Positions 51,032-60,683 of a stretch of DNA of 64,000 nucleotides are shown piece by piece (within the stretch, counting starts at the first letter, position 1; every line of letters begins with the position of its first letter). The translations under genes were made by a program, and so were the position numbers. Under the pieces are notes generated by a model that saw nothing but the letters and a program-made list of their open reading frames with translations, ran no database searches and was not told the origin of the DNA. The DNA is taken from assembly GCF_003931875.1 (NCBI RefSeq), contig NZ_CP034245.1, forward strand, positions 1,674,001 through 1,738,000. Reading direction: 5' to 3'. The stretch is from Microbacterium sp. 10M-3C3 (GTDB taxonomy: Bacteria; Actinomycetota; Actinomycetes; Actinomycetales; Microbacteriaceae).

Positions 51032-53119
51032 TCAGGCGTCGATGCGCTCGCGCGCGAGGCGGTCGCTCGACTCGACGATGAACTCGCGGCGGGGCGCGAC
51101 ATCCGTCCCCATCAACAGCTCGAACACCGAGGATGCGGCCTCCGCGTCCTGCACCCGCACCCGGCGGAGCGTCCTGCCGGCGCGGTCCATCGTCGTCGTG
51201 GCGAGCTGGTCGGCGTCCATCTCACCGAGGCCCTTGTAGCGCTGCACCGGCTCCTGCCAGCGCTTGCCGGCCTTGGTGAGCTTCGTGAGGAGGCCGTGGA
51301 GCTCCTGCTCGCTGTAGGTGTAGATCGTCTCGTTCGGCTTGGACCCGGGGTTCATCACGATGACGCGGTGCAGCGGCGGCACCGCGGCGAAAACGCGCCC
51401 GGCCTCGACGAGAGGCCGCATGTAACGGAAGAAGAGCGTCAGCAGCAGGGTGCGGATGTGCGCGCCGTCGACGTCGGCGTCACTCATGAGGATGATCTTC
51501 CCGTAGCGCGCGGCGTCGAGATCGAACGAGCGTCCGGATCCGGCGCCGATCACCTGGATGATCGAGGCGCACTCGGCGTTCGACAGCATGTCGCTGATCG
51601 AGGCCTTCTGCGTGTTCAGGATCTTGCCGCGGATCGGCAGCAGCGCCTGGTACTCGCTGTTTCGCGCGTCCTTCGCGGTGCCGAGCGCCGAGTTGCCCTC
51701 GACGATGAACAGCTCGGAGTCGGCGACGTCGTTCGTACGGCAGTCGACGAGCTTCGCCGGCAGCGACGACGACTCGAGCGCGTTCTTCCGGCGCTGGGTC
51801 TCCTTGTGGGTGCGCGCGGAGATGCGCGCCTTCATCTCGGAGACGACCTTCTCCAGCAGCAGAGCGGTCTGCGCCTTGTCGTCGCGCTTGGAGGACCCGA
51901 AGCGGGCGCCGAGCTCCTTCGCGACGACGTTCGAGACGATCTGGCGCACGGCGGGCGTGCCGAGGACCTCCTTCGTCTGCCCCTCGAACTGCGGTTCGGG
52001 CAGGCGAACGGTGAGCACGGCGGTGAGACCGGCGAGGATGTCGTCCTTGTCGAGCTTGTCGTTGCCCACCTTCAGGCGTCGCGCGTTCTGCTCGACCTGG
52101 GCGCGCAGCACCTTCATGAGTCCCTGCTCGAACCCCTGCTGGTGCGTGCCGCCCTTGGGTGTGGCGATGATGTTGACGAACGATCGCGACACCGTCTCGT
52201 ATCCCGTGCCCCACCGCACGGCGATGTCGACCTCGCACTCCCGCGACACCTCGGTGGGCACCATCGCGCCCGAGGGCTGCAGGACGGGCACCGTCTCGGT
52301 GAAGGTACCGGTGCCCGTGAGCCGCCACGTGTCGGTGACCGCGGCGTCGGGGGCGAGGAACTCGGCGAACTCGGAGATGCCGCCGTCGAAGCGGTAGGAC
52401 GTCTCGACCGGCTCGCCGGCCTCGGTGCGGGATGCGGCGCGCTCGTCGCGCACGACGATCTCCAGGCCCGGGACGAGGAAGGCCGTCTGGCGCACGCGCT
52501 GCTCAAGCTCGTCGAAGCCGAACGTGGCGTCCTTCGTGAAGATCTGCCGGTCGGCCCAGTAGCGGATGCGCGTGCCCGTGACGCCCTTCGGGGCCTTCCC
52601 GACGACGCGCAGCTCGCTGCTGCGCTCGAACGGCGTGAACGGCGAGTCGGGGCTCGGGCCTGCGAACACTCCGGGCTCGCCCCGATGGAACGACATGCCG
52701 TACGTCTTGCCGCCGCGGTCGACCTCCACGTCGAGGCGCTCCGAGAGGGCGTTGACGACGGATGCACCGACGCCATGGAGGCCACCGGATGCGGCGTAGG
52801 AGCCGCCGCCGAACTTCCCGCCGGCGTGCAGCTTCGTGAAGACGACCTCGACTCCGGTCAGTCCCGTGCGCGGCTCGATGTCGACGGGGATGCCGCGCGC
52901 GCGGTCGCGCACCTCGACGCTGCCGTCGTCGTGGAGGATCACGTCGATCCGCGAGCCGTGCCCCCCGAGGGCTTCGTCGACGGAGTTGTCGATGATCTCC
53001 CACAGGCAGTGCATGAGGCCACGGGAGTCGGTCGAGCCGATGTACATGCCGGGACGCTTGCGGACCGCTTCGAGGCCCTCGAGCACCTGGAGATGGTGGG
53101 CGGAGTACTCGGCGGTCAC
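51032..53119 (-). CDS. parE: DNA topoisomerase IV subunit B (ParE/GyrB family)
   Basis: ATPase subunit, 695 residues. GHKL ATPase motifs: EIIDNSVDEALGG, VRDRARGIPVDI and GASVVNALSERL; TOPRIM region DAELF-like stretch SELFIVEGNSALGTA and ILMSDADVDGAHIRTLLL. Starts GTG at 53119 (VTAEYSAHHLQVLEGLEAVRKRPGMYIG). Convergent with parC across 32 bp, an unusual arrangement since parE and parC are more often same-strand. Confidence 0.94.
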   Translation of the reverse strand: MTAEYSAHHLQVLEGLEAVRKRPGMYIGSTDSRGLMHCLWEIIDNSVDEALGGHGSRIDVILHDDGSVEVRDRARGIPVDIEPRTGLTGVEVVFTKLHAGGKFGGGSYAASGGLHGVGASVVNALSERLDVEVDRGGKTYGMSFHRGEPGVFAGPSPDSPFTPFERSSELRVVGKAPKGVTGTRIRYWADRQIFTKDATFGFDELEQRVRQTAFLVPGLEIVVRDERAASRTEAGEPVETSYRFDGGISEFAEFLAPDAAVTDTWRLTGTGTFTETVPVLQPSGAMVPTEVSRECEVDIAVRWGTGYETVSRSFVNIIATPKGGTHQQGFEQGLMKVLRAQVEQNARRLKVGNDKLDKDDILAGLTAVLTVRLPEPQFEGQTKEVLGTPAVRQIVSNVVAKELGARFGSSKRDDKAQTALLLEKVVSEMKARISARTHKETQRRKNALESSSLPAKLVDCRTNDVADSELFIVEGNSALGTAKDARNSEYQALLPIRGKILNTQKASISDMLSNAECASIIQVIGAGSGRSFDLDAARYGKIILMSDADVDGAHIRTLLLTLFFRYMRPLVEAGRVFAAVPPLHRVIVMNPGSKPNETIYTYSEQELHGLLTKLTKAGKRWQEPVQRYKGLGEMDADQLATTTMDRAGRTLRRVRVQDAEAASSVFELLMGTDVAPRREFIVESSDRLARERIDA

Positions 53120-53315
53120 AATCTCCAACGATAACCGCGGCTCCGACACGATCGGCCGCGACACCCCCGGTCGAAGGGAAGCCTGCACACGGGCGGCCGT
53201 GCGCGGGCCGGCGCAGCGTACGCGCTGAGCGAAATGCCCGGCAATGCGGGCAGGGTATGCACCTGCGCGTGGTTACATGTCATGACCGTGACGAGCACCT
53301 AGGGGAGGCACTGAA

Positions 53316-53540
53316 ATGACCGCACTTTCGACACCGACCGACGACACCGCTGTGCTCGAGTACCGTCTGACCGCCATGGACCGCTGCGACTCGTGCGGCG
53401 CCCAGGCGTACATCGCCGCCGAGGTCAACGGCAGCGAGCTGCTCTTCTGCGCCCACCACGGGCGCAAGTACGAGGAGAAGCTGCGCAGCATCGCGACCTC
53501 GTGGCACGACGAGACCGCGCGCCTCAACGAAGCGGTCTGA
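53316..53540 (+). CDS. DUF7455 small zinc-finger-like protein
   Basis: A 74-residue actinobacterial protein with a compact zinc-binding motif: DRCDSCGAQAY (CxxC) and LFCAHHGRKYEEKL (CxHH). Function unknown. Its neighbourhood by parE is conserved in actinobacteria. AGGGGAGG precedes the ATG. The gap upstream has the inverted repeat TGCCCG / GCGGGCA with one mismatch. Its stop is only 3 nt from the convergent racemase-like gene. Confidence 0.9.
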   Translation: MTALSTPTDDTAVLEYRLTAMDRCDSCGAQAYIAAEVNGSELLFCAHHGRKYEEKLRSIATSWHDETARLNEAV

Positions 53541-53543
53541 CCC

Positions 53544-54575
53544 TCACACGTACTCCCTCGCGACCATCGGCGAGACGCGCACCGCGATCTCCTCGCCGAT
53601 GGTCGCGAGTCTTTCTGCGACGTCCGTCGCCGAGTGCGGCGCATCCGCCCCCCACATCGCCACCGGCTGACCGATCGTCGCCCCCGGCCACGCCGCGAGG
53701 ATCGTGCGCGTCGGCTCGACGGCGATCACACGGGCAGGACCACCGGGCGTGCCGGCGCTGATGAGACCGCCGACGGGCGTCGGCAGGCCGTGCATGCTGC
53801 CGACATCGACGATCGCGCGCTGCCCCGTCACCGCCACGACTCCGGCCTCCAGCCGGCCGATCGGCTCCAGGCCCAGCTCGTCCTCGCCCGGCCCGCCGGC
53901 GGGACGGATGCCGTAGGCGAACGCGCCGATCCGCACGAGGTCCTCGCGGAACTCCGGTCGCCCGAACCCGGCTGCGCTCGCGGCCAGGTGCGCGAAGCGC
54001 GGCGACAGACCCGCCGCATCCAGCGTCTCGCGCGCGGCGAGGAACAGCTCGCGCGCGGCGTCGTCCTCCGCATCCGACGCCTCGGCGATGTGACTCCACA
54101 CGCCCTCGACGGCGAGGGAGCCCCCGGTGTGCAGCTCGGCGGCGCGGGCGACCGCGTCCGGCCACTCCTCGGGACGCACGCCATTGCGATGCAGCCCCGT
54201 GTCGATCTTCAGGTGGACGCGCGGACGCGCGTCGGCGCCGAGTCGCGCGACGTCCTCGAGCAGATCCCGGTCACCCACGCCCAGGTCGAGGTCGGCCGCG
54301 ACGGCCGTGCGGATGTCGTCGTCGGTGGCGAGGATCCACACGAAGATCCGGACGTCGTCGCCGAGGACCGCGCGGACCCGCGCGCCGGTGTGCGCGTCGA
54401 ACGCGCCGAACCAGCGCACGCCCTCCGCGTAGGCCCGTCGCACGATCGGCTCGAGGCCGTGGCCGTACGCGTCGTTCTTGACGACGAGCATGTGCGTGGC
54501 CGGCGACACCTGCGCCCGGATGCGGCGGAGGTTGCGCGCGAAGCGCTCGAGGTCGACGACGAGCCGGACGCTCAT
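53544..54575 (-). CDS. Alanine racemase-like subunit with PLP lysine but lacking catalytic tyrosine
   Basis: A 343-residue protein with an alanine-racemase TIM barrel. The PLP lysine is K33 in LVVKNDAYGHG; HLKIDTGLHRNGV, AHLAASAAGF, VRIG (R215) and FAYG (Y221) match PLP-phosphate and barrel residues. The C-terminal domain is degenerate: where the family has G-Y-G-x-T-Y, this reads VVAVTGQRAIVDVGS (catalytic Tyr absent), and the usual VGRVSMD is AVEPTRT (Met/Asp absent). The terminal MWGADAP...REYV is normal. ATG overlaps the upstream gene's stop (ATGA), so the two are made together. See the split racemase finding. Confidence 0.85.
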   Translation of the reverse strand: MSVRLVVDLERFARNLRRIRAQVSPATHMLVVKNDAYGHGLEPIVRRAYAEGVRWFGAFDAHTGARVRAVLGDDVRIFVWILATDDDIRTAVAADLDLGVGDRDLLEDVARLGADARPRVHLKIDTGLHRNGVRPEEWPDAVARAAELHTGGSLAVEGVWSHIAEASDAEDDAARELFLAARETLDAAGLSPRFAHLAASAAGFGRPEFREDLVRIGAFAYGIRPAGGPGEDELGLEPIGRLEAGVVAVTGQRAIVDVGSMHGLPTPVGGLISAGTPGGPARVIAVEPTRTILAAWPGATIGQPVAMWGADAPHSATDVAERLATIGEEIAVRVSPMVAREYV

Positions 54576-55207
54576 GGGCTGTCCTCCCGTGTGGCCCGCG
54601 CTCCGGCGAGGGCGATCAGCTCGGCAGCCGACCAGCCGGTCGCGTGCGTCCACGCGCCGAGCGAGGGAGCGCCCGTCCGGGGGTCGCCGAAGTAGGTCAC
54701 CACCGCGCCGCGCTCGATCACGGTGTCACCGATGTCGACGACGGACACGTCCATGGCGATGCGGCCGACGAGGCGGTGCAGCGCCCCCGCGATGTCGACG
54801 TCGACGCGGCCGCCGAGCATCCGGACGACGCCCTGCGCGTATCCGCCCGTCACGAGCGCGATGCGCGTGTCCGCGGCCGCGCGATGCGCGTAGCCGTACG
54901 AAACGCCCTCCCCCGCCATCAGTGGCTTGGTCGACAGCACTCGGCCACGCAGCGTCAGAGCCGGCACGGCGTCGGGATCCCCACCGGGAAGGCCGTACAG
55001 CGTCAGCGCGTCGAGCGCATCGTCGGCGGCGGCTCCGAGCGTGTCGCGCACCCACTGCTCGCCGTGGCCCCATGCGTCGCAGGCGAGGGCGGGCGTGTCG
55101 GAGGGTGTGCCGGCGCGGGCGAGGTCGAGGTTGCGACGCAACGCCGCACGCGAGAGCAGCGCCGTGGTGCCCGTGCCGCTCGGGGGTCCCGCGTGCCGCT
55201 CGTCCAC
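54572..55207 (-). CDS. Alanine racemase-like subunit with catalytic tyrosine but lacking PLP lysine and barrel
   Basis: A 211-residue protein that is essentially the alanine racemase C-terminal domain fused to a short N-terminal remnant. Catalytic Tyr is kept as Y104 in GEGVSYGYAHRA, and the Met/Asp substrate site as M152/D153 in GRIAMDVSVVDIG. The remnant ALACDAWGHG aligns with VVKADAYGHG of the family, so the PLP lysine is Ala (A42). About 170 residues of barrel are missing. GTG 55207 has TAGTCT 7 nt upstream (leaderless). ATGA overlap with the next gene. Confidence 0.82.
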   Translation of the reverse strand: MDERHAGPPSGTGTTALLSRAALRRNLDLARAGTPSDTPALACDAWGHGEQWVRDTLGAAADDALDALTLYGLPGGDPDAVPALTLRGRVLSTKPLMAGEGVSYGYAHRAAADTRIALVTGGYAQGVVRMLGGRVDVDIAGALHRLVGRIAMDVSVVDIGDTVIERGAVVTYFGDPRTGAPSLGAWTHATGWSAAELIALAGARATREDSP

Positions 55208-55213
55208 GCCACC

Positions 55214-55220
55214 TAGACTA
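55214..55220. promoter_or_regulatory. Overlapping divergent -10 boxes between racemase-like and ATP-grasp genes
   Basis: TAGACTA reads as TAGACT on plus (toward the ATP-grasp gene, 33 nt from its ATG) and TAGTCT on minus (7 nt before the racemase-like GTG). The two boxes overlap by five bases, so transcription may fire in both directions from one site. Confidence 0.5.
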
Positions 55221-55252
55221 TCGAGGTCCCGTCCGCCGACCCTGGAGCACGC

Positions 55253-56275
55253 ATGTCGCCCACGGGCTTCGCCCTCGCCCCCCGCCTCCACTACCTCGCC
55301 GGGCGCGCCCGACGCATCGACGTCGGCTCGGTGCTCGAGCGAGCGAAGGAGACCGCGCGTGAGCACGGCAAGTGGACGCCGGCGGTCGTCGTCGACATGC
55401 TCTGGCAGGCGGGCTTCCGCCAGGTCGGGTTCCAGGACTACGTCGACTACGACTTCGCGATCCTCTCGCGCGCGGAGCGGGCGACCTACATGACCCACCC
55501 GGTGTCGAACCAGATCTCGCAGCAGTACGACGATCCGGCCTTCCGCCACCTGTTCCAGGACAAGGTCGCCTTCGACCGCGTCTTCAGCGAGCACCTGCGT
55601 CGCGAGTGGATGGTCGTCGAGCAGGGGAACGCCGACGCCGTGCGCGCCTTCGCCGAGCGTCACGGCACGATCGTGACGAAGGAGCCCGTCGGTCAGGCCG
55701 GCACGGGCGTGCACCGCTACCACGCCGCCGACGTCGACGACTGGGACGCGTTCCACCGCGGGCTGTGGGAGCGCGGCGAGCTGCTCATCGAGCAGCTCAT
55801 CACGCAGCATCCGGACCTCGCCGCGGTCTGCCCCGGCACCGTCAACACGACGCGGGTGACCGCCTTCTTCGACGGCGAGAAGACGCACATCCTCGCCATG
55901 GCGCAGAAGTTCGGGCGCGGCGCCGTCAGCGACCAGATGACCTTCGGCGGCTTCTACACGATGCTCGACGACGACGGGAAGGCCGTCGGACCGGGCTACG
56001 ACTCGCACGGCCACGTGCACGTCCGTCATCCCGATTCCGGCTTCGTCATCGCCGACTTCCAGCTGCCCATGATCGACGAGGTGAAGGCGTTCGTCGACCG
56101 GGTCGCACGCGTCGTGCCTCAGGTGCAGTACGTCGGCTGGGACATCGTCGTCAGCCCCGACGGTCCCGTGCTCGTGGAGGGCAACTGGGGCGCGGGCGTG
56201 TACGAGAACAAGCCGAGCGTCACGGGCATTCGCACCGGCCACAAGCCGCGCTACCGCGCCGCGATCGGCTTCTGA
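55253..56275 (+). CDS. ATP-grasp domain protein (sugar-transfer-associated type)
   Basis: A 340-residue protein whose central-C-terminal part is an ATP-grasp fold: TIVTKEPVGQAGTGVHRY (nucleotide-binding loop), ELLIEQLITQHPDL, FGRGAVSDQMTFGGF, and the Mg-ligand end VQYVGWDIVVSPDGPVLVEGNWGAG. It resembles the sugar-transfer-associated ATP-grasp family. Such enzymes join a carboxylate to an amine or thiol using ATP. Divergent from the split racemase, a link to D-amino-acid use is inference. CTGGAG precedes the ATG. Confidence 0.8.
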   Translation: MSPTGFALAPRLHYLAGRARRIDVGSVLERAKETAREHGKWTPAVVVDMLWQAGFRQVGFQDYVDYDFAILSRAERATYMTHPVSNQISQQYDDPAFRHLFQDKVAFDRVFSEHLRREWMVVEQGNADAVRAFAERHGTIVTKEPVGQAGTGVHRYHAADVDDWDAFHRGLWERGELLIEQLITQHPDLAAVCPGTVNTTRVTAFFDGEKTHILAMAQKFGRGAVSDQMTFGGFYTMLDDDGKAVGPGYDSHGHVHVRHPDSGFVIADFQLPMIDEVKAFVDRVARVVPQVQYVGWDIVVSPDGPVLVEGNWGAGVYENKPSVTGIRTGHKPRYRAAIGF

Positions 56276-56306
56276 CCCCCGCCGCGGGTCGAAGGACCGC
56301 CCGGTT

Positions 56307-56475
56307 CCTGAGCCCATCGACGAGGTTCCTGAGCCCGTCGAAGCACCGCCCGCCACTGCGGTCCGGATCTGAGTTCGTCGAAGCCCGCTGCGGTCCCTGA
56401 GCTTGTCGAAGGGCCCGCCGGCCCTTGACCTCGTCGAAGGGCCCGCCGGCCCTTGACCTCGTCGAAGGGCGAGCC
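56307..56475 (+). repeat. REP-like repeat array 3' of the GIY-YIG gene (six degenerate copies)
   Basis: The motif CCTGAGCTTGTCGAAGGG and variants begin at 56307, 56328, 56368, 56396, 56424 and 56452. The last three are exactly 28 bp apart. Read on the plus strand, these are in opposite orientation to the array beyond the GIY-YIG gene. Confidence 0.85.
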
Positions 56476-56513
56476 GCTCCCCCAGTCGCCGAAGTGCCCG
56501 CGCGTCTGCCGCG

Positions 56514-56813
56514 TCATTCGATGTCTGGCGGCTGCCCACGGGCAAGCACCGGCAGGTCCGCGCTGCGGCCCTCAACGAGCGCACGCTTCTTCGCCCTGCT
56601 CCAGCCGTGAAGCTGCCGCTCGCGGGAGAACGCGTCTTCCACGCGATCGAATTCCTCGATGTAGACGAGCGCGACCGGGCGACGTCGCCGGGTGTACTTC
56701 GCCGCCAACAGATCATCGTGATTGTGCTGCCACACGCGGGCCTCGACATCTATCGCTGTGCTGCCGACGTAGTAGCTGCCATCCCGGCAGCTGAGGATGT
56801 ACGTCCACGCCAT
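56514..56813 (-). CDS. GIY-YIG nuclease-domain protein
   Basis: A 99-residue single-domain GIY-YIG protein of the UPF0213/YhbQ kind. Motifs: WTYILSCRDGSYYVGST (GIY-YIG equivalent), RVWQHN, AKYTRRRRPVALVYIEEF, and FSRERQLHGWSRAKKRAL with the conserved Arg and Glu. Such small proteins cut DNA or are inactive. Here the gene sits between two inverted arrays of one REP-like motif. ATG 56813 is chosen; no Shine-Dalgarno is visible, so the start is uncertain. Confidence 0.88.
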   Translation of the reverse strand: MAWTYILSCRDGSYYVGSTAIDVEARVWQHNHDDLLAAKYTRRRRPVALVYIEEFDRVEDAFSRERQLHGWSRAKKRALVEGRSADLPVLARGQPPDIE

Positions 56814-56920
56814 CCGCACAGCGTGCCGCAGCGGAAGGGTTTCGGATACAGCCGAACCCCGTTGTCGGTGTATAGCGGTCGCCCCCGGCGCTCAGGGGAG
56901 GACGACCCGCCACATCGACA

Positions 56921-57345
56921 GCCCCTCGACAGGCTCAGGCACCAGGACGCTCTCCACCCGCTCGTGCGGCGGGTCGGCCCTTCGACAAGCTCAGGGACCG
57001 GCGTGCCTCTACGCACTCGTGCGGTCAGCCGGCCCTTCGACAGGCTCAGGGACCGGGCGCTCTCCACGCGCTCGTGTCGCGGGGCCGGCCCTTCGACAGG
57101 CTCAGGGACCGGGGCAATTTCCACGCGCTCGTGCAGCGGGGGCGGCCCTTCGACAAGCTCAGGGACCGGCGCACTCCCCACGCACTGGTGTAGTCGGCCG
57201 GCCTTCCGACAAGCTCAGGGCCCGGGACGCTCTTCACCCGCTCGTGCAGTCAGCCGGCCCTTCGACAGGCTCAGGGACCGGGACACTTCTCGGGCAGCGG
57301 GGGCGGCCCTTCGACAGGCTCAGGGACCGGGGCGCGCTCGCGGAG
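56921..57345 (+). repeat. Tandem array of eight ~56-bp units built on TTCGACARGCTCAGGG
   Basis: TCGACA[AG]GCTCAGG begins at 56926, 56982, 57037, 57093, 57150, 57206 (one mismatch), 57262 and 57311. Spacing is 55-57 bp except the last (49). A second conserved block, CTCTCCACGCGCTCGTGC, lies mid-unit. Units differ by substitutions and small indels. The 558-bp stretch 56814-57371 holds no recognisable gene apart from this array. Confidence 0.9.
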
Positions 57346-57371
57346 CCCGAGGAGGGAACGGTGGCCCGGGT

Positions 57372-58066
57372 TCAGGCGGGGCGGACGATGCCGAGCGGGG
57401 TCGATTCGTGGCCCTGGCCGAGCGGGTTGTCCTTCAAGATCGCGACGAGGCGACGCTCGCCGGCCTTGTCGAGCGTCGAGCCCAGGATGTTGCCGCCGAG
57501 GTCGTTGATGTCGACGACGGCGACGTCCGCGGTCGTGCCGAGCAGGCTCCGCAGGTGCGCCGCGACCGACTTCGGGCGCTCGGGACCGAGCACGACCGCC
57601 TTGTTGTAAGGCGGGATGGTGCCGCTCGTGGGGCCGTCGATCGCCCGCGCCTTGTCGCCGGCGATGCGGTAGAAGTCGCCCTTGCGGCCGAAGGCCTTCG
57701 TGACGGCCGACACCGCGGCGGCGAACAGGATGCGGGGCACACCGCACTCACGCAGCGCCATCTCCATCGTCTCGGGCATGCCGAGGCCGATGCCGTAGGG
57801 CGTGCGCACGACGAAGCGCGACAGGAATCGCGCGAGCCGCCGCGGATGGATGTCCTCGACGAGGTAGGAGCGCCCCTGCGTGATCGCGACGATCTTCTCC
57901 GTCACGAAGAGGATGTCGCCGGTCTGCACGAGCTCCTGCGCGTACTCGCGCACGAACGCGTCGAGGTCGTCGCCCGGCATCACGACCCGCGTGCGGATCG
58001 GGATGCGGGCGTACGACGCGCCCTCGACGGTGACGGTCAGCGCCTTGCCGGCGTTGGCCTCGCCGG

Positions 58067-58070
<4 letters not shown>
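57372..58070 (-). CDS. CofE-like (F420-0:L-glutamate ligase family) protein
   Basis: A 232-residue protein matching the F420 gamma-glutamyl ligase fold: [53 protein letters not shown] and [18 protein letters not shown]. No other F420 genes (fbiA/fbiB/fbiC-like) are in this window, and I doubt this lineage makes F420, so the substrate is open. The GTG start overlaps the sigA stop (GTGA), tying its translation to the primary sigma factor. Confidence 0.85.
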
Positions 58071-59422
<1,352 letters not shown>

Positions 59423-59647
59423 GTTTCGCCTTTCACCGGGGGATTGCGCTGAGCGCGAGCACCGGTCGTTCTCGGACACTAGTAAGACCCTTGTCAAGTC
59501 CGCGGCGGGAAGCCGGGGCTTCCCGCGTGCAGTCGACAACGGGTCAGAAGGTCCATTGTCTCATAGGTTCGAGACGGCGATGACGCGCGCAGAGAGTACA
59601 CCAAACACAACGGTGGGGGCCGGGAGGGTATTCCCGGATGCCGGTGC

Positions 59648-60586
59648 TCAGCCCAGGCCGCCGCCCCCGCCGCGCTTGTCTTCGTCGCCGGAGGGGCGGT
59701 TCGCGAGGAAGCGCTCGAGCTCGGCCGCGAGCTCGTCGGCGCTGGGCAGGTCGCCGGTGTGGATGATCGGGGTCGCCTGCGTGGCGCCTGCCATGTAGGA
59801 GTCGTAGCGCTCCTCCAGACCTTCGAGCATGCGTGAGAGCTCGTCGCTTCCCGACACCTGCTCCTGCACCTTCTCGAGGTACTCCCGGTTCTCCTCGCGG
59901 ACGCCGTCGCCGTCGAAGACGAGCCCGGTCGCCACAGCGATGCTGTCCATGCCCGCGAGTGCTGCCGCCGGGTACTCTGTGTCGCCCAGGTAGTGCGGGA
60001 CGAGCAGCACGAAGCCCGCGACCTTCGCCCCCGCCTCGGCGAAGCGGTACTCCAAGAGATGCCCGATCGTCGCGGGCACCCGGGTGTGCGGACGCCAGAC
60101 CGAGTGCGCCTCGACCAGATCGCTGCGCGTGCCGCTGACCGTCGTCCCGATCGGGCGCGTGTGCGGGACTGGCATCGGGATCGCGTGCACCCACGTGATC
60201 GAGGCGACCTGCAGCGACGCGCTCAGCTCGAGGATCGCCTCGACGAACGCGTCCCACGCGAAGTCGGGCTCGTAGCCGGCCAGGAGCAGGAAGTGCTGCC
60301 CGATCGCGTCGTGCGCGAGCGAGAGCTCCAGCCGAGCCGGTTGGTAGTCGCTCAGGTGGTCTTCGGAGAACGAGATGATCGGACGCCGCGCCCGGTAGTC
60401 GAGGAGGACATCGTTGGAGAAGACATAGAGCGGGGTGGGGTCGAGGTCGTCGCGGAAGTACTCGATCAGGCGCGACACCGCGTTGCCGGCGTCGGTGAAT
60501 CCGGTCAGCGCGATGACCAGCGGCAGCCCCGAGGGCACCGGCGGCGCCGAGGCGGCGCGGGCGTACAGCGGTGCGGAGTAGGCCAT
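59648..60586 (-). CDS. PAC2 family protein
   Basis: A 312-residue protein of the PAC2 (proteasome-assembly-chaperone-2-like) family: LPLVIALTGFTDAGNAVSRLIEYF, VFSNDVLLDYRARRP and FVLLVPHYLGDTEYPAAALAG. In actinobacteria the role is unknown. C-terminal Gly-rich tail. TAGAGT lies 6 nt before the ATG, suggesting a leaderless message. Divergent from pepA. Confidence 0.93.
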   Translation of the reverse strand: MAYSAPLYARAASAPPVPSGLPLVIALTGFTDAGNAVSRLIEYFRDDLDPTPLYVFSNDVLLDYRARRPIISFSEDHLSDYQPARLELSLAHDAIGQHFLLLAGYEPDFAWDAFVEAILELSASLQVASITWVHAIPMPVPHTRPIGTTVSGTRSDLVEAHSVWRPHTRVPATIGHLLEYRFAEAGAKVAGFVLLVPHYLGDTEYPAAALAGMDSIAVATGLVFDGDGVREENREYLEKVQEQVSGSDELSRMLEGLEERYDSYMAGATQATPIIHTGDLPSADELAAELERFLANRPSGDEDKRGGGGGLG

Positions 60587-60683
60587 GCATCCACTCTACG
60601 AGCGCGCCCGAGGGCAGGTGCGCGCGCCGTCCCGCTCACAGCGAACACGGGCATGCTCCCGAGCCCGAACCTAGGATGGAGGG

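Noticed and set aside
55208..56749. Long minus-strand frame that extends the short racemase subunit upstream
   Set aside because: It is antisense to the ATP-grasp gene, has no homology-like motif, and the GTG at 55207 with a -10 box 7 nt upstream fits better.
56921..57345. CRISPR array
   Set aside because: Units of about 56 bp have two degenerate conserved blocks, no uniform repeat with unique spacers of constant length, and no cas gene is nearby.
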